From the NCBI GenBank assembly GCA_002315375.1, contig DCHR01000010.1, positions 1 through 51,391 on the forward strand: a DNA stretch of 51,391 nt, written 5' to 3'. The stretch comes from Treponema sp. UBA1747. Its GTDB lineage: Bacteria > Spirochaetota > Spirochaetia > Treponematales > Treponemataceae. Under the pieces are notes generated by a model. The model was not told where the DNA came from. It saw nothing but the letters and a program-made list of their open reading frames with translations, and searched no databases. Shown piece after piece: positions 42,744 to 49,678 of the stretch (position 1 is its first letter; every line of letters starts with the position of its first letter). Position numbers and translations under genes: made by a program.

Positions 42744-45035
42744 TTTGAACTGCTCCTTTGTATTTGATTTGTTTTTTATTTTTTTATCTTTATTTGAATT
42801 GTAAACTTTTATTAGGTTCAATCGCAAGGCATTTGAGACAACGCAGAAACTTGAAAGGCTCATTGCCAGGGCGCCGAACATTGGATTCATTTTCCATCCG
42901 AACAGACTGATGAAACATCCTGCTGCCAGAGGGATTCCGATTGTGTTGTAGATGAAAGCCCAGAAAAGATTTTCCTTGATGTTCACCAGAGTCTTCCGGC
43001 TTAATCTGATGGCTGCCGGTACATCAAGGAGGTTGTTTTTTATCAGGACGATCTGGGCGGCATCTACGGCAATATCAGTTCCGGTTCCAATGGCAATTCC
43101 AACATCTGCTTCTGTAAGGGCCACTGCATCGTTGATTCCGTCTCCGACCATACAGGTGATTCCATCAGCCTTCAGCTGTTTTATGACAGCAGCTTTCTGT
43201 GAAGGAAGAACACCGGCATAGACTTTATCAAGGCCGGCCTGAGCTGCGATTGCCCAGGCTGTCTTTTCATTGTCACCTGTGAGCATGATTGTCTTGATTC
43301 CCATGTTCTTCAGCTGTCTGATGGCTTCGGTACTTCCTTCTTTGATTGTATCTGAAACCGCAATAAGGCCAAGGAATTCATTTTCTGAAGCAAAGAATAA
43401 AGGTGTCTTTCCGCATTCAGAAAAGCTGTCAGCATTTTTCAAAGCTTCTTCAGGAATCTGAATCTTTGACTGGATGAAATCTTTGTTTCCACCGAAAATC
43501 TTTTTAGTGTCAGCAACGCCTTCCAAGCCTTTTCCGAAAATTGCATCGAAGTCAGTAACTTCATCAAGACCGATTTTATCTTCTTCGGCTTTTTTAAGAA
43601 TTGCTTTTGCAAGAGGATGTTCGCTTTTTGCTTCAAGACTAGCGGCCAGTCTCAGTAAGTCAGGATTGTATTCAAAAATATCTGTGACTTCCGGAATGCC
43701 TTTTGTAATGGTTCCTGTTTTGTCGAAAGCAATAACGCTGATTTTCCCTGACTGTTCGAGAGTAACAGAGTTTTTGAAAAGGATTCCGTTTCGGGCTCCG
43801 ATACCGTTTCCAACCATAATGGCAACCGGAGTGGCAAGGCCCAGAGCGCATGGGCAGCTGATAACAAGAACGCTGATTCCCCGGGCAAGAGCAAATCCGA
43901 TTTCTTTTCCCAGAAGGAGCCACACTGCAATTGTAATAATTGAAATGCAGATTACGGATGGAACAAAAACTCCTGAAACCTTGTCTGCAATTTTTGCAAT
44001 AGGTGCTTTGGTTGCAGCAGATTCCGAAACCATCTGAATGATTTTTGAAAGAGTTGTTTCATTTCCTATTGCAGTGGCCCGACATTTTAAAAATCCTGAA
44101 GTGTTGAAAGTTCCGCTTGAAACTTTGCTTCCCTCAAATTTTTCTACAGGTATACTTTCGCCGGTGAGACTTGCTTCGTTTATGGCGCTGGTTCCTTCAA
44201 CAACGATTCCATCTACTGGAATATTTTCTCCGGGACGAATTGTAAAAATGTCACCGACAGAAACTTCTGCTACAGGAACTTCAATTTCTTTTCCGTCACG
44301 GATTACTGTTGCTGTCTGTGGAGCAAGCTTCATAAGAGATTTTAATGCGTTTGTAGTTTTCCCTTTTGATTTTGCCTCAAGCATTTTTCCCACAGTGATG
44401 AGGGTCAGAATCATAGCTGCTGATTCAAAATAAAATTCGTGCATCAGTTCCATGACTTTTTCGCTGTTACCAACTGATTGAAAATGGGTCATTAAAAAAA
44501 GAATAATAGTGCTGTATACGAAGGAGGCGGAAGAGCCCAGGGCAACAAGAGTGTCCATGTTTGGGCTTCCGTGCAGAAGAGATTTGAATCCGTTGATAAA
44601 AAATTTCTGGTTTATCACCATTACAATTGCAGCAAGAAGAATCTGACTTAATCCCATCATTACGTGATTGTCTGCCATGAAAGAGGGGAGAGGCCAGTTC
44701 CACATCATGTGACCCATGGAAATATACATCAGAACCGCAAGGAACCCTAGGGAGGTGAAAAGTCTTTTTTTCAACAGAGGTGAATCTTTGTCTTTCAGAA
44801 AATCTTCTTCTGATTTTTTTTCTGCACCTGTAGTTTTTGTTTTTGACTTAGCTCCGTATCCTGCTTTTTCTACTGCAGAAATGATTTCGCTTTCAGATGC
44901 AGTTCCTTCAAGAACCATGGAATTTGTAAGGAGATTTACAGAACAGCTGGTAACCCCGGAAACTTTTGAAACAGCTTTCTCAACTCGTGCCACACAGGCG
45001 GCACAGCTCATTCCTGTTACTTCGTAATTTTGCAT
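42534..45035 (-). CDS. copA: Copper-exporting P1B-type ATPase CopA with a C-terminal CopZ-like domain
   Basis: An 833-residue Cu+-ATPase. An N-terminal heavy-metal domain has CAAC (C11, C14). Membrane metal-site motifs are SCPCALG (CPC), YNTIGIP, and the Met/Ser pair in MSLSSFCVVSN. The phosphorylation motif is DKTGT and the hinge is MVGDGINDAVAL. After the last span comes a ~20-residue Lys/Asn/Ser-rich linker, then a second metal-binding domain with MMCHHCEAHV (CHHC). That domain starts at M765, preceded in the DNA by AAAGGAG at proper spacing, as though an ancestral separate copZ lies in frame. It pumps Cu+ out of the cytosol. It starts 11 nt after csoR with a TAAGGAG site. Confidence 0.93.
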   Translation of the reverse strand: MQNYEVTGMSCAACVARVEKAVSKVSGVTSCSVNLLTNSMVLEGTASESEIISAVEKAGYGAKSKTKTTGAEKKSEEDFLKDKDSPLLKKRLFTSLGFLAVLMYISMGHMMWNWPLPSFMADNHVMMGLSQILLAAIVMVINQKFFINGFKSLLHGSPNMDTLVALGSSASFVYSTIILFLMTHFQSVGNSEKVMELMHEFYFESAAMILTLITVGKMLEAKSKGKTTNALKSLMKLAPQTATVIRDGKEIEVPVAEVSVGDIFTIRPGENIPVDGIVVEGTSAINEASLTGESIPVEKFEGSKVSSGTFNTSGFLKCRATAIGNETTLSKIIQMVSESAATKAPIAKIADKVSGVFVPSVICISIITIAVWLLLGKEIGFALARGISVLVISCPCALGLATPVAIMVGNGIGARNGILFKNSVTLEQSGKISVIAFDKTGTITKGIPEVTDIFEYNPDLLRLAASLEAKSEHPLAKAILKKAEEDKIGLDEVTDFDAIFGKGLEGVADTKKIFGGNKDFIQSKIQIPEEALKNADSFSECGKTPLFFASENEFLGLIAVSDTIKEGSTEAIRQLKNMGIKTIMLTGDNEKTAWAIAAQAGLDKVYAGVLPSQKAAVIKQLKADGITCMVGDGINDAVALTEADVGIAIGTGTDIAVDAAQIVLIKNNLLDVPAAIRLSRKTLVNIKENLFWAFIYNTIGIPLAAGCFISLFGWKMNPMFGALAMSLSSFCVVSNALRLNLIKVYNSNKDKKIKNKSNTKEQFKMEKTVNITGMMCHHCEAHVKKALEAVAGVTEAVASHEKGTAVVTLSQEVSNDVLTAAVKDAGYEVTGIN
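42753..42759 (-). promoter_or_regulatory. Internal ribosome-binding site for copZ
   Basis: AAAGGAG on the minus strand, 9 nt before the in-frame ATG of the CopZ-like domain, inside the copA linker. Confidence 0.65.
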
Positions 45036-45046
45036 GCTGGTTCTCC

Positions 45047-45367
45047 TTACTTCAGTTTCTGGAGAGTCCAGATTAATTCATCAATTACTTCGTCGTTGCC
45101 TTCTTTCAGATCCCGTTTCACACAACCGTTAATGTGGTTCTTCAAAATTTCCATGGAAAGGGATTCAAGGGCAGAACGGGCTGCACTTACCTGAGTAAGA
45201 ATATCAGTGCAATAGGCATCAGAATCTACCATGTTTTTAATTCCGCGAATCTGGCCTTCGATTTTACTGAGTCTTGTGTTCAGTCTTTTTTTGTCTTCGT
45301 TAGGACGGATAGTTTTTTTTGTGACCTCTTCAGGTGCTTTTGAACAGCAGCAAGTTTTCTTTTCCAT
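45047..45367 (-). CDS. csoR: Copper-sensing transcriptional repressor CsoR
   Basis: A 106-residue CsoR/RcnR-family repressor. The Cys-His-Cys copper site is visible: YC in DAYCTDI, then NHINGC with His and Cys four residues apart. The N-terminus has an extra CCC cluster (MEKKTCCCSKAP) not needed for the fold. Apo-CsoR binds the operator and releases it on Cu+ binding. The ATG at 45367 is the only Met near the conserved start and lies 6 nt after the -10 box; a longer reading frame would begin upstream of the promoter. It is followed by copA after 11 nt. Confidence 0.93.
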   Translation of the reverse strand: MEKKTCCCSKAPEEVTKKTIRPNEDKKRLNTRLSKIEGQIRGIKNMVDSDAYCTDILTQVSAARSALESLSMEILKNHINGCVKRDLKEGNDEVIDELIWTLQKLK

Positions 45368-45373
45368 GTTTTG

Positions 45374-45403
45374 ACTATACCCCCTAGGGGTATAAAGAGT
45401 CAA
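45374..45403 (-). promoter_or_regulatory. csoR-copA promoter with embedded CsoR operator
   Basis: Minus strand: TTGACT (45403-45398), 18-bp spacer, TATAGT (45379-45374), then 6 nt to the csoR ATG. The spacer and -10 contain an inverted repeat TATACCCC-N3-GGGGTATA (45376-45394, 8-bp perfect arms), matching the GC-rich dyads bound by CsoR. Repressor binding would directly block RNA polymerase. Confidence 0.85.
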
Positions 45404-45410
45404 GAAAGTT

Positions 45411-46037
45411 TTAAAAGTTACCAAAAGAAGAATTATAAGATTTTATAGTTATCAGCACTTTTATAATAAAGAGTGAAAAGAAAAATACACTGGTGTAAGG
45501 CTGATTTGCAAGAGCAGAAAAAACAATTCCAAGAGAACTGAACAGACCGGAAAAAATCAGTTCAATTTTCTGTTTAGTTTTAGACTGGATATTCTGCAGG
45601 GCAAGTTCAACGACGCCAAAAACAGAAGTTACTACAATCAAAATTAAGAAAAAAATCCGGTTAAAAAAAGCACCTTCGGTTAAATGCAAAATTGAAACAT
45701 TTACAACTTTATCTTCAAAACGGTTGGCAAAAACTGGAATTACAAAAAGAAGAGAAACCATAAAATCTGTAATTCCAAAGATCATTGTCCGCATAACGCT
45801 GGATTTATTTTTTACCTGAACCTGGGCAATATCAATAAGTTCTTCTGAAGATAAAAGTTCATCGATTGTAATATTAAACACTTTTGCCAGCAGTTTAAGG
45901 GAATCAAGATTTGGATAGCCTCTGCCTGATTCCCATTTGGAAACTGCCACTCTGGAAACACAAACTTTTTCCGCAAGCTGTTCCTGAGTAAGATTATTTT
46001 TTGTTCTTAACTGCTGAAGTTTTTTGTTGAAATCCAT
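45411..46037 (-). CDS. XRE-family regulator with membrane-spanning C-terminus
   Basis: A 208-residue protein. Residues 1-65 are a Cro/C1-type HTH (LRTKNNLTQEQLAEKVCVSRVAVSKWESG) close to those of firmicute membrane-linked XRE proteins. The rest has about four hydrophobic segments (MIFGITDFMVSLLFVIPVF, RIFFLILIVVTSVFGVVEL and two more). It may sense envelope state. The ATG at 46037 follows the PAP2 gene stop by 2 nt, so it is coupled to the phosphatases. Its 3' end is 8 bp from the csoR promoter, with no terminator seen between, so some read-through into csoR is possible. Confidence 0.82.
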   Translation of the reverse strand: MDFNKKLQQLRTKNNLTQEQLAEKVCVSRVAVSKWESGRGYPNLDSLKLLAKVFNITIDELLSSEELIDIAQVQVKNKSSVMRTMIFGITDFMVSLLFVIPVFANRFEDKVVNVSILHLTEGAFFNRIFFLILIVVTSVFGVVELALQNIQSKTKQKIELIFSGLFSSLGIVFSALANQPYTSVFFFSLFIIKVLITIKSYNSSFGNF

Positions 46038-46039
46038 TT

Positions 46040-46678
46040 TCAAATTATATCACAGATTGATTTGTAAAAACTGATGATTGCAGCGGAAATCAAAAGTCCG
46101 CCAATAATGTCTGTTGTCCAGTGAACTCCGCTGATAAATCTTCCTACCACAGTTACCAGAATTACTACCAGCATAAAAGCCGAAACTACAGCAAACGTTC
46201 TTCGGGATTTAATATAATCCTTCAAAAATATAATTCCCGTTCCTATAATTGAAATTGTAATCATCGTATGACTTGATGGATAAGATGCCTCAAGCGTTTT
46301 CCCAAGTAAAACCGGCCTGTAGTTTATGATGCATTTTTCAAAAAATATGTAAATTGCAATTATGATGATATAAAACACACCCAGAATCAGTAGTTTTTTA
46401 TCGACCTTGAACAAAGATCGTCGTGCGATCAGCTGGCATAAACCCATTACCGCCATTCCAAAAGCAAAGAAAACTGGAACAAGGCCAAGCCAGTCGGTGA
46501 TGTTGTACCACAAAAGACCTGTCCCCACTTTCAAATGAATGGCGTAATTAAAACTGGCAAACCCAACCAGAGAATTTTCAGGACCCACGGGTTGAACATC
46601 AATTGTTTTCACGCAAATAGTAAAAACCACAGATAACAGAAGCAGCAGAAATGGCAAAATAAATTTCTTAATCTTCAT
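46040..46678 (-). CDS. PAP2 family phosphatase (second of pair)
   Basis: A 212-residue, ~6-span membrane phosphatase. The three PAP2 signature blocks are present: KCIINYRPVL (variant of KxxxxxxRP), YPSSHTM (PSGH-like, with Ser for Gly) and RFISGVHWTTDIIGG. PAP2 enzymes remove phosphate from lipid pyrophosphates such as undecaprenyl-PP or phosphatidic acid. It begins 15 nt after the first PAP2 gene and is coupled to the XRE gene. The substrate is unknown. Confidence 0.88.
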   Translation of the reverse strand: MKIKKFILPFLLLLLSVVFTICVKTIDVQPVGPENSLVGFASFNYAIHLKVGTGLLWYNITDWLGLVPVFFAFGMAVMGLCQLIARRSLFKVDKKLLILGVFYIIIIAIYIFFEKCIINYRPVLLGKTLEASYPSSHTMITISIIGTGIIFLKDYIKSRRTFAVVSAFMLVVILVTVVGRFISGVHWTTDIIGGLLISAAIISFYKSICDII

Positions 46679-46693
46679 TTTGATCTCCAGATT

Positions 46694-47386
46694 TTAAAAC
46701 TTAAACTGCACAGAAAAAGAAGCAGGTGAAAAAAACATCTGGAAGTTTTCATTTTTATAAGAAGGTTTTATCCAGAGAGAGTTAAGCCATGGAACCAGGA
46801 TGCCAATTCCAGTTCCCAGAACAGCACCGCAAATTACGTCAGTCATAAAATGATTTCCGCTACTCAAACGCAAAACTGCAGTTGCACCTGCTAAAGAAAA
46901 GGCCGTAATACAAACAGGAACTTTCCATTGAGACTCGGGAAAATACTGACAGAACAAAAAGGAAGTTAAACTGGCCGCCGCAAAACTTAAAGTTGTGTGA
47001 CCGGAAATAAAAGAATCATCCCAGTCACCTTCGGTAATTTTATTTTCAGGGTAACCTTCAAAATACATATAGGGGCGGGCACGACTTACACAAAGCTTAC
47101 ACAATTCTTTTATTCCGTAAGCCAGAGCCACTGTCTCGGCATATTCCACGCCAATTTTCCAGTAGTCTTCCGTTGGCGCCGCATAAAGAACAGCCGGTGT
47201 CAGAATGGACAGACCTTCCATAACAGTTCCGGCATAATCCAGATTTCTGGAATAAGGATTCATAACCAGCCGGTCAAAATCATTTACATCATTTATATCA
47301 AAATGATCTGGCAACGATTTCTGCTGGCCGAATACAACCGAAAAAAGCATGATGGAACAGATAATTGAAATAAGTATTTTTTTCAT
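46694..47386 (-). CDS. PAP2 family phosphatase, secreted/envelope form
   Basis: A 230-residue protein with a Sec signal-like N-terminus (ILISIICSIMLFSVVFG). The PAP2 blocks are CVSRARPYMYF, SFISGHTTLSF and RLSSGNHFMTDVICG (SGNHF with the His nucleophile), so the active site is complete. It resembles periplasmic or outer-membrane-associated PAP2 proteins of Gram-negatives. The ATG at 47386 has GGGAG 7 nt upstream; that site is part of a predicted RNA stem (47392-47445). It heads the operon PAP2-PAP2-XRE. Confidence 0.87.
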   Translation of the reverse strand: MKKILISIICSIMLFSVVFGQQKSLPDHFDINDVNDFDRLVMNPYSRNLDYAGTVMEGLSILTPAVLYAAPTEDYWKIGVEYAETVALAYGIKELCKLCVSRARPYMYFEGYPENKITEGDWDDSFISGHTTLSFAAASLTSFLFCQYFPESQWKVPVCITAFSLAGATAVLRLSSGNHFMTDVICGAVLGTGIGILVPWLNSLWIKPSYKNENFQMFFSPASFSVQFKF

Positions 47387-47456
47387 CAACAACTCCCTGC
47401 GGCTTTTTCAGCCGCTCATGGCTAAAATCTGCCACAACAGGGAGTATCAATCTATA
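47387..47456 (-). ncRNA. Structured leader sequestering the PAP2 ribosome-binding site
   Basis: On the minus strand ACUCCCUG (47445-47438) is exactly complementary to CAGGGAGU (47399-47392), which contains the Shine-Dalgarno sequence of the PAP2 gene. Between them lie a hairpin GCGGCU-N5-AGCCGC (47415-47399) and a weak UGGC/GCCA stem, giving a small three-way junction. TATAGA (47456-47451) would start transcription at about the first base of the outer stem. This looks like a cis-acting RNA switch or thermosensor; I cannot match it to a known class. Confidence 0.5.
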
Positions 47457-47497
47457 AACACTATTTTACATTGGTGATACTTTTAGTAACTATGGAA

Positions 47498-47926
47498 TTA
47501 TGCCGCAACAAACGGGTTTAAAACCTTTACCCCTTCAATAATCTGTCCGTCATTCAGGTCTTCAGAATAAACTGCAATACAACCGGAATCCTGGGCAGCA
47601 GATACAATAAGGGAATCCCAGAACGAGAGCTGGTTTTTAATGCTGATATCAATGGCGTTAAAAATAAGTTCTGTGTCGAACTGTTTTACACTAAAGGATT
47701 CGGCAAAAATCTGTGCATAGTCTTTGGCCTTTTCCGGAGAACACAAAAGTTTTCTTGTTGTGGCATTGTAAAATTCCTGAAGACTTTGTGTGGAAATCAT
47801 ACCGTTTTGATTCTGAATTGCATTTCTAACAAGCTGATCCGCAATTTTCTGTTTGCGCTCGTCTCTGTTATCTGCAAAATAAACCAGAATATTTGAATCA
47901 AAAAACACTTTATTAGTGTCGTTCAT
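47498..47926 (-). CDS. PIN-domain toxin (module 1)
   Basis: A 142-residue PIN ribonuclease. Acidic active-site positions are visible: VFFDSNILVYF (first Asp), SLQEFYNAT (Glu), FWDSLIVSAA (Asp) and YSEDLNDGQ (last acidic group). PIN toxins cleave tRNA or rRNA when freed from their antitoxin. The ATG at 47926 is chosen for its GGGAGGAATTAC site and overlaps the upstream XRE gene by 14 nt, the usual antitoxin-first, coupled layout. This is the first of three PIN modules in a row. Confidence 0.85.
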   Translation of the reverse strand: MNDTNKVFFDSNILVYFADNRDERKQKIADQLVRNAIQNQNGMISTQSLQEFYNATTRKLLCSPEKAKDYAQIFAESFSVKQFDTELIFNAIDISIKNQLSFWDSLIVSAAQDSGCIAVYSEDLNDGQIIEGVKVLNPFVAA

Positions 47927-48440
47927 GTAATTCCTCCCTTGTCCAGGTACGACCCTCTGACGATAAATGCAATTCTTCATTTAGTGCCAGCAAACGCTGA
48001 TAAGCCTGCATCTTCTTGTTTGGTTCCTTTTTTTCTTCTGTTTGGGTTTTTACCATTTCGCAAAGTTTAGAAAGAACCTGCAGTTGCTCAGAATAAATCA
48101 ACTTTGGAAGCATGTTCATTACAGACTGAAGATAAGAACTTACGCCATAGGCAGGAGCAGCAGAAGCCACCTCTAAAGAGTTTTCGGTTTCATTTGAATA
48201 TGATTTTTTATACTGATGATCATATGTTGCAGAAACATGAACATCACCAATTTTGTCATCCAGAATATATTCGTATGGAACACGGTAAAATTTTGCCAGC
48301 TGAGTGATTACTTTTACAGGAGGTTCAACTTCACCCTGTTCATACTTGATATACATCTGTCGCGAAATGCCAAGAAATGTGGCAATTGAGTTTTGGGAAT
48401 AATTGTTCTGTTCTCTTAAGTTTTTAAGTGCTTTGTACAT
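47913..48440 (-). CDS. XRE-family antitoxin (module 1)
   Basis: A 175-residue protein. The N-terminal HTH is LREQNNYSQNSIATFLGISRQMYIKYEQGEVEPP; the C-terminal half is helical and charged, probably the toxin-binding part (VKTQTEEKKEPNKKMQAYQRL). It likely represses its own operon and neutralises the PIN toxin encoded next. The ATG at 48440 has no Shine-Dalgarno sequence; TTGACA, 17 bp and TACCTT end 6 nt before it, a leaderless arrangement. XRE partners for PIN toxins are less common than Phd/AbrB types. Confidence 0.8.
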   Translation of the reverse strand: MYKALKNLREQNNYSQNSIATFLGISRQMYIKYEQGEVEPPVKVITQLAKFYRVPYEYILDDKIGDVHVSATYDHQYKKSYSNETENSLEVASAAPAYGVSSYLQSVMNMLPKLIYSEQLQVLSKLCEMVKTQTEEKKEPNKKMQAYQRLLALNEELHLSSEGRTWTREELHERH

Positions 48441-48446
48441 GGTTAT

Positions 48447-48475
48447 AAGGTAGTACAAGCGTATAGTGATGTCAA
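48447..48475 (-). promoter_or_regulatory. Promoter of TA module 1
   Basis: Minus strand TTGACA (48475-48470), 17 bp, weak TACCTT (48452-48447), then 6 nt to the ATG at 48440. It is divergent from the module 2 promoter. Confidence 0.5.
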
Positions 48476-48519
48476 GTTTAAAATACTATTTTTGTAAATA
48501 TATTTTTACTTTATTTTCG

Positions 48520-48548
48520 TTGACATAGTCATCATATAGTCATAATAT
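48520..48548 (+). promoter_or_regulatory. Promoter and putative operator of TA module 2
   Basis: TTGACA (48520-48525), 17 bp, TAATAT (48543-48548). Two ATAGTCAT direct repeats (48525-48532 and 48536-48543), 11 bp apart and so on the same helix face, occupy the spacer; they are a likely binding site for the Phd-type antitoxin. Confidence 0.65.
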
Positions 48549-48597
48549 ATAACCATATAATGCCTATATTTTATTGATTTATTCTACGGAGGTTTCT

Positions 48598-48906
48598 ATG
48601 ACTGCAGCACTTTATGATGTAAAAGCCCATCTTAGTGAGTACATTACTTACGCAGAAAATGGAGAAGTAGTGGAGATAACAAAGCATGGAGTTGCCACCA
48701 CAGTTTTAATCAGCCTCAAAATGTTCCAGGAATTGCAGAGTGATTATGCCCAGAGAAATAAACCCAGTTTTATTGATGCTGTTGCAAAGTGGAGAAGGGA
48801 AACAGGAGGGCTTTCGCAAGACGAAGCAGATGAATATTGCAATAGTTTGGAACAAATGAGAAAAGATGAAAACAACTATAAAGAGAGGGAAAATCCATGG
48901 CTTTAA
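48598..48906 (+). CDS. Phd/YefM-type antitoxin (module 2)
   Basis: A 102-residue Phd/YefM antitoxin. The N-terminal DNA-binding part has the family pattern ALYDVKAHLSEYITYAENGEVVEITKHGV (read in parts: D-V-K-A-H-L near residue 7 and E-I-T-K-H-G near 31). The C-terminus is charged and probably disordered when free. It should neutralise the following VapC-like toxin and repress the operon. GGAGG sits 5 nt before the ATG at 48598; the VapC gene begins inside its last codons (10-nt overlap). Confidence 0.9.
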   Translation: MTAALYDVKAHLSEYITYAENGEVVEITKHGVATTVLISLKMFQELQSDYAQRNKPSFIDAVAKWRRETGGLSQDEADEYCNSLEQMRKDENNYKERENPWL

Positions 48907-49337
48907 GGAAAGTATATTTATTAGACACAAATATTATTTCAGAAGCAATTAAACCAATTGCAAATGAAGAGGTCAGTAGCAGACTTGAAATGACAACATT
49001 TTCTTCCGTTATTTCTGCAACAGTTTTATATGAACTCCTTAAGGGAATCAATGTTTTACCAGAAGGAGCAAGAAAAACTAAACTGGATAAATTCGTTAAC
49101 GATTACGTCCGCACAACCTACCCAATTCTTCCTTATGACGAACATTGTGCTTCAATTCAGGCCGAAATCTACTCACGCATGCAGAAAAATGGGACACCGG
49201 TTTCAATGTCGGATTCTCAGATTGCCGCAACCGCTTTGGCCAACAACCTGATTATTGTGACAAGAAATGCAAAGGACTTTGAACCTATTCAAAAAGAATT
49301 TTCACTGTGCGTTGAAAACTGGTTTGAAGCATGCTAA
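48897..49337 (+). CDS. VapC-like PIN-domain toxin (module 2)
   Basis: A 146-residue PIN toxin of the VapC/FitB type. Active-site acidic residues are in YLLDTNIISEAI (Asp), VLYELLKGI (Glu), SMSDSQIAATAL (Asp) and VTRNAKDFEPI (last Asp). VapC toxins are Mg2+-dependent RNases that often cut initiator tRNA; the target here is unknown. The 10-nt overlap with the antitoxin gene is the usual coupling. Confidence 0.9.
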   Translation: MALRKVYLLDTNIISEAIKPIANEEVSSRLEMTTFSSVISATVLYELLKGINVLPEGARKTKLDKFVNDYVRTTYPILPYDEHCASIQAEIYSRMQKNGTPVSMSDSQIAATALANNLIIVTRNAKDFEPIQKEFSLCVENWFEAC

Positions 49338-49385
49338 CACTTAAAGTACTAATTAAGGAATTTTATAAAACTTCTATTCAAAATC

Positions 49386-49422
49386 TTGACAATACGTATA
49401 TTTAAAATTATTTTATACGTAT
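49386..49422 (+). promoter_or_regulatory. Promoter/operator of TA module 3; leaderless geometry
   Basis: TTGACA (49386-49391), 17 bp, TATTTT (49409-49414), then 6 nt to the ATG at 49421. Two perfect palindromes ATACGTAT (49392-49399 and 49415-49422) frame the -10 box, the second overlapping the start codon. They are 23 bp apart and are the likely autorepression operator. Confidence 0.75.
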
Positions 49423-49678
49423 GATAGATTCAAAATTAACTTTAAAACTAAATACCGATTCCATTTCACGGGCAAAAGCTTTTTCTGCAGAAAACGGAGT
49501 TTCATTATCTTCCATGGTGGAAAAGTTTTTTGACGGACTTACACTCCAGAACAAAAGTAAATCCGCAGATTTTCAATATTCTTCATTAGTAAGTGAATTA
49601 TCAGGAATAATTTCTGTTCCGGAAGACTACGATTACAAAGCAGATTATCTTGAACATCTGGAGTCCAAATATGAATAA
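49421..49678 (+). CDS. DUF6364-like antitoxin (module 3)
   Basis: An 85-residue protein with a ribbon-helix-helix-like N-terminus (KLTLKLNTDSISRAKAFSAENGVSLSSMVEKFF, cited in parts: a beta strand L-T-L-K-L-N, then two helices) typical of the DUF6364 family next to PIN toxins. The acidic C-terminus (VPEDYDYKADYLEHLESK) would bind the toxin. The RHH part should recognise the ATACGTAT operator. There is no Shine-Dalgarno sequence; the mRNA is predicted to begin at the ATG. It overlaps the toxin gene by 8 nt. Confidence 0.82.
   Translation: MIDSKLTLKLNTDSISRAKAFSAENGVSLSSMVEKFFDGLTLQNKSKSADFQYSSLVSELSGIISVPEDYDYKADYLEHLESKYE

Noticed and set aside
43474..44037. Open frame of about 187 codons on the plus strand
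   Set aside because: It is antisense to the conserved core of copA (DKTGT and CPC regions), has Ser/Pro/Arg-rich composition typical of a shadow frame, and no promoter or ribosome-binding site.
45047..45424. Longer CsoR starting at GTG 45424
   Set aside because: That start lies upstream of the -35 box and operator, so the added residues would be translated from promoter DNA; the conserved CsoR starts at ATG 45367.
47399..47415. GCGGCT/AGCCGC hairpin as a transcription terminator for TA module 1
   Set aside because: It is not followed by a T-run on the minus strand and lies immediately before the PAP2 ribosome-binding site, fitting a leader structure better.
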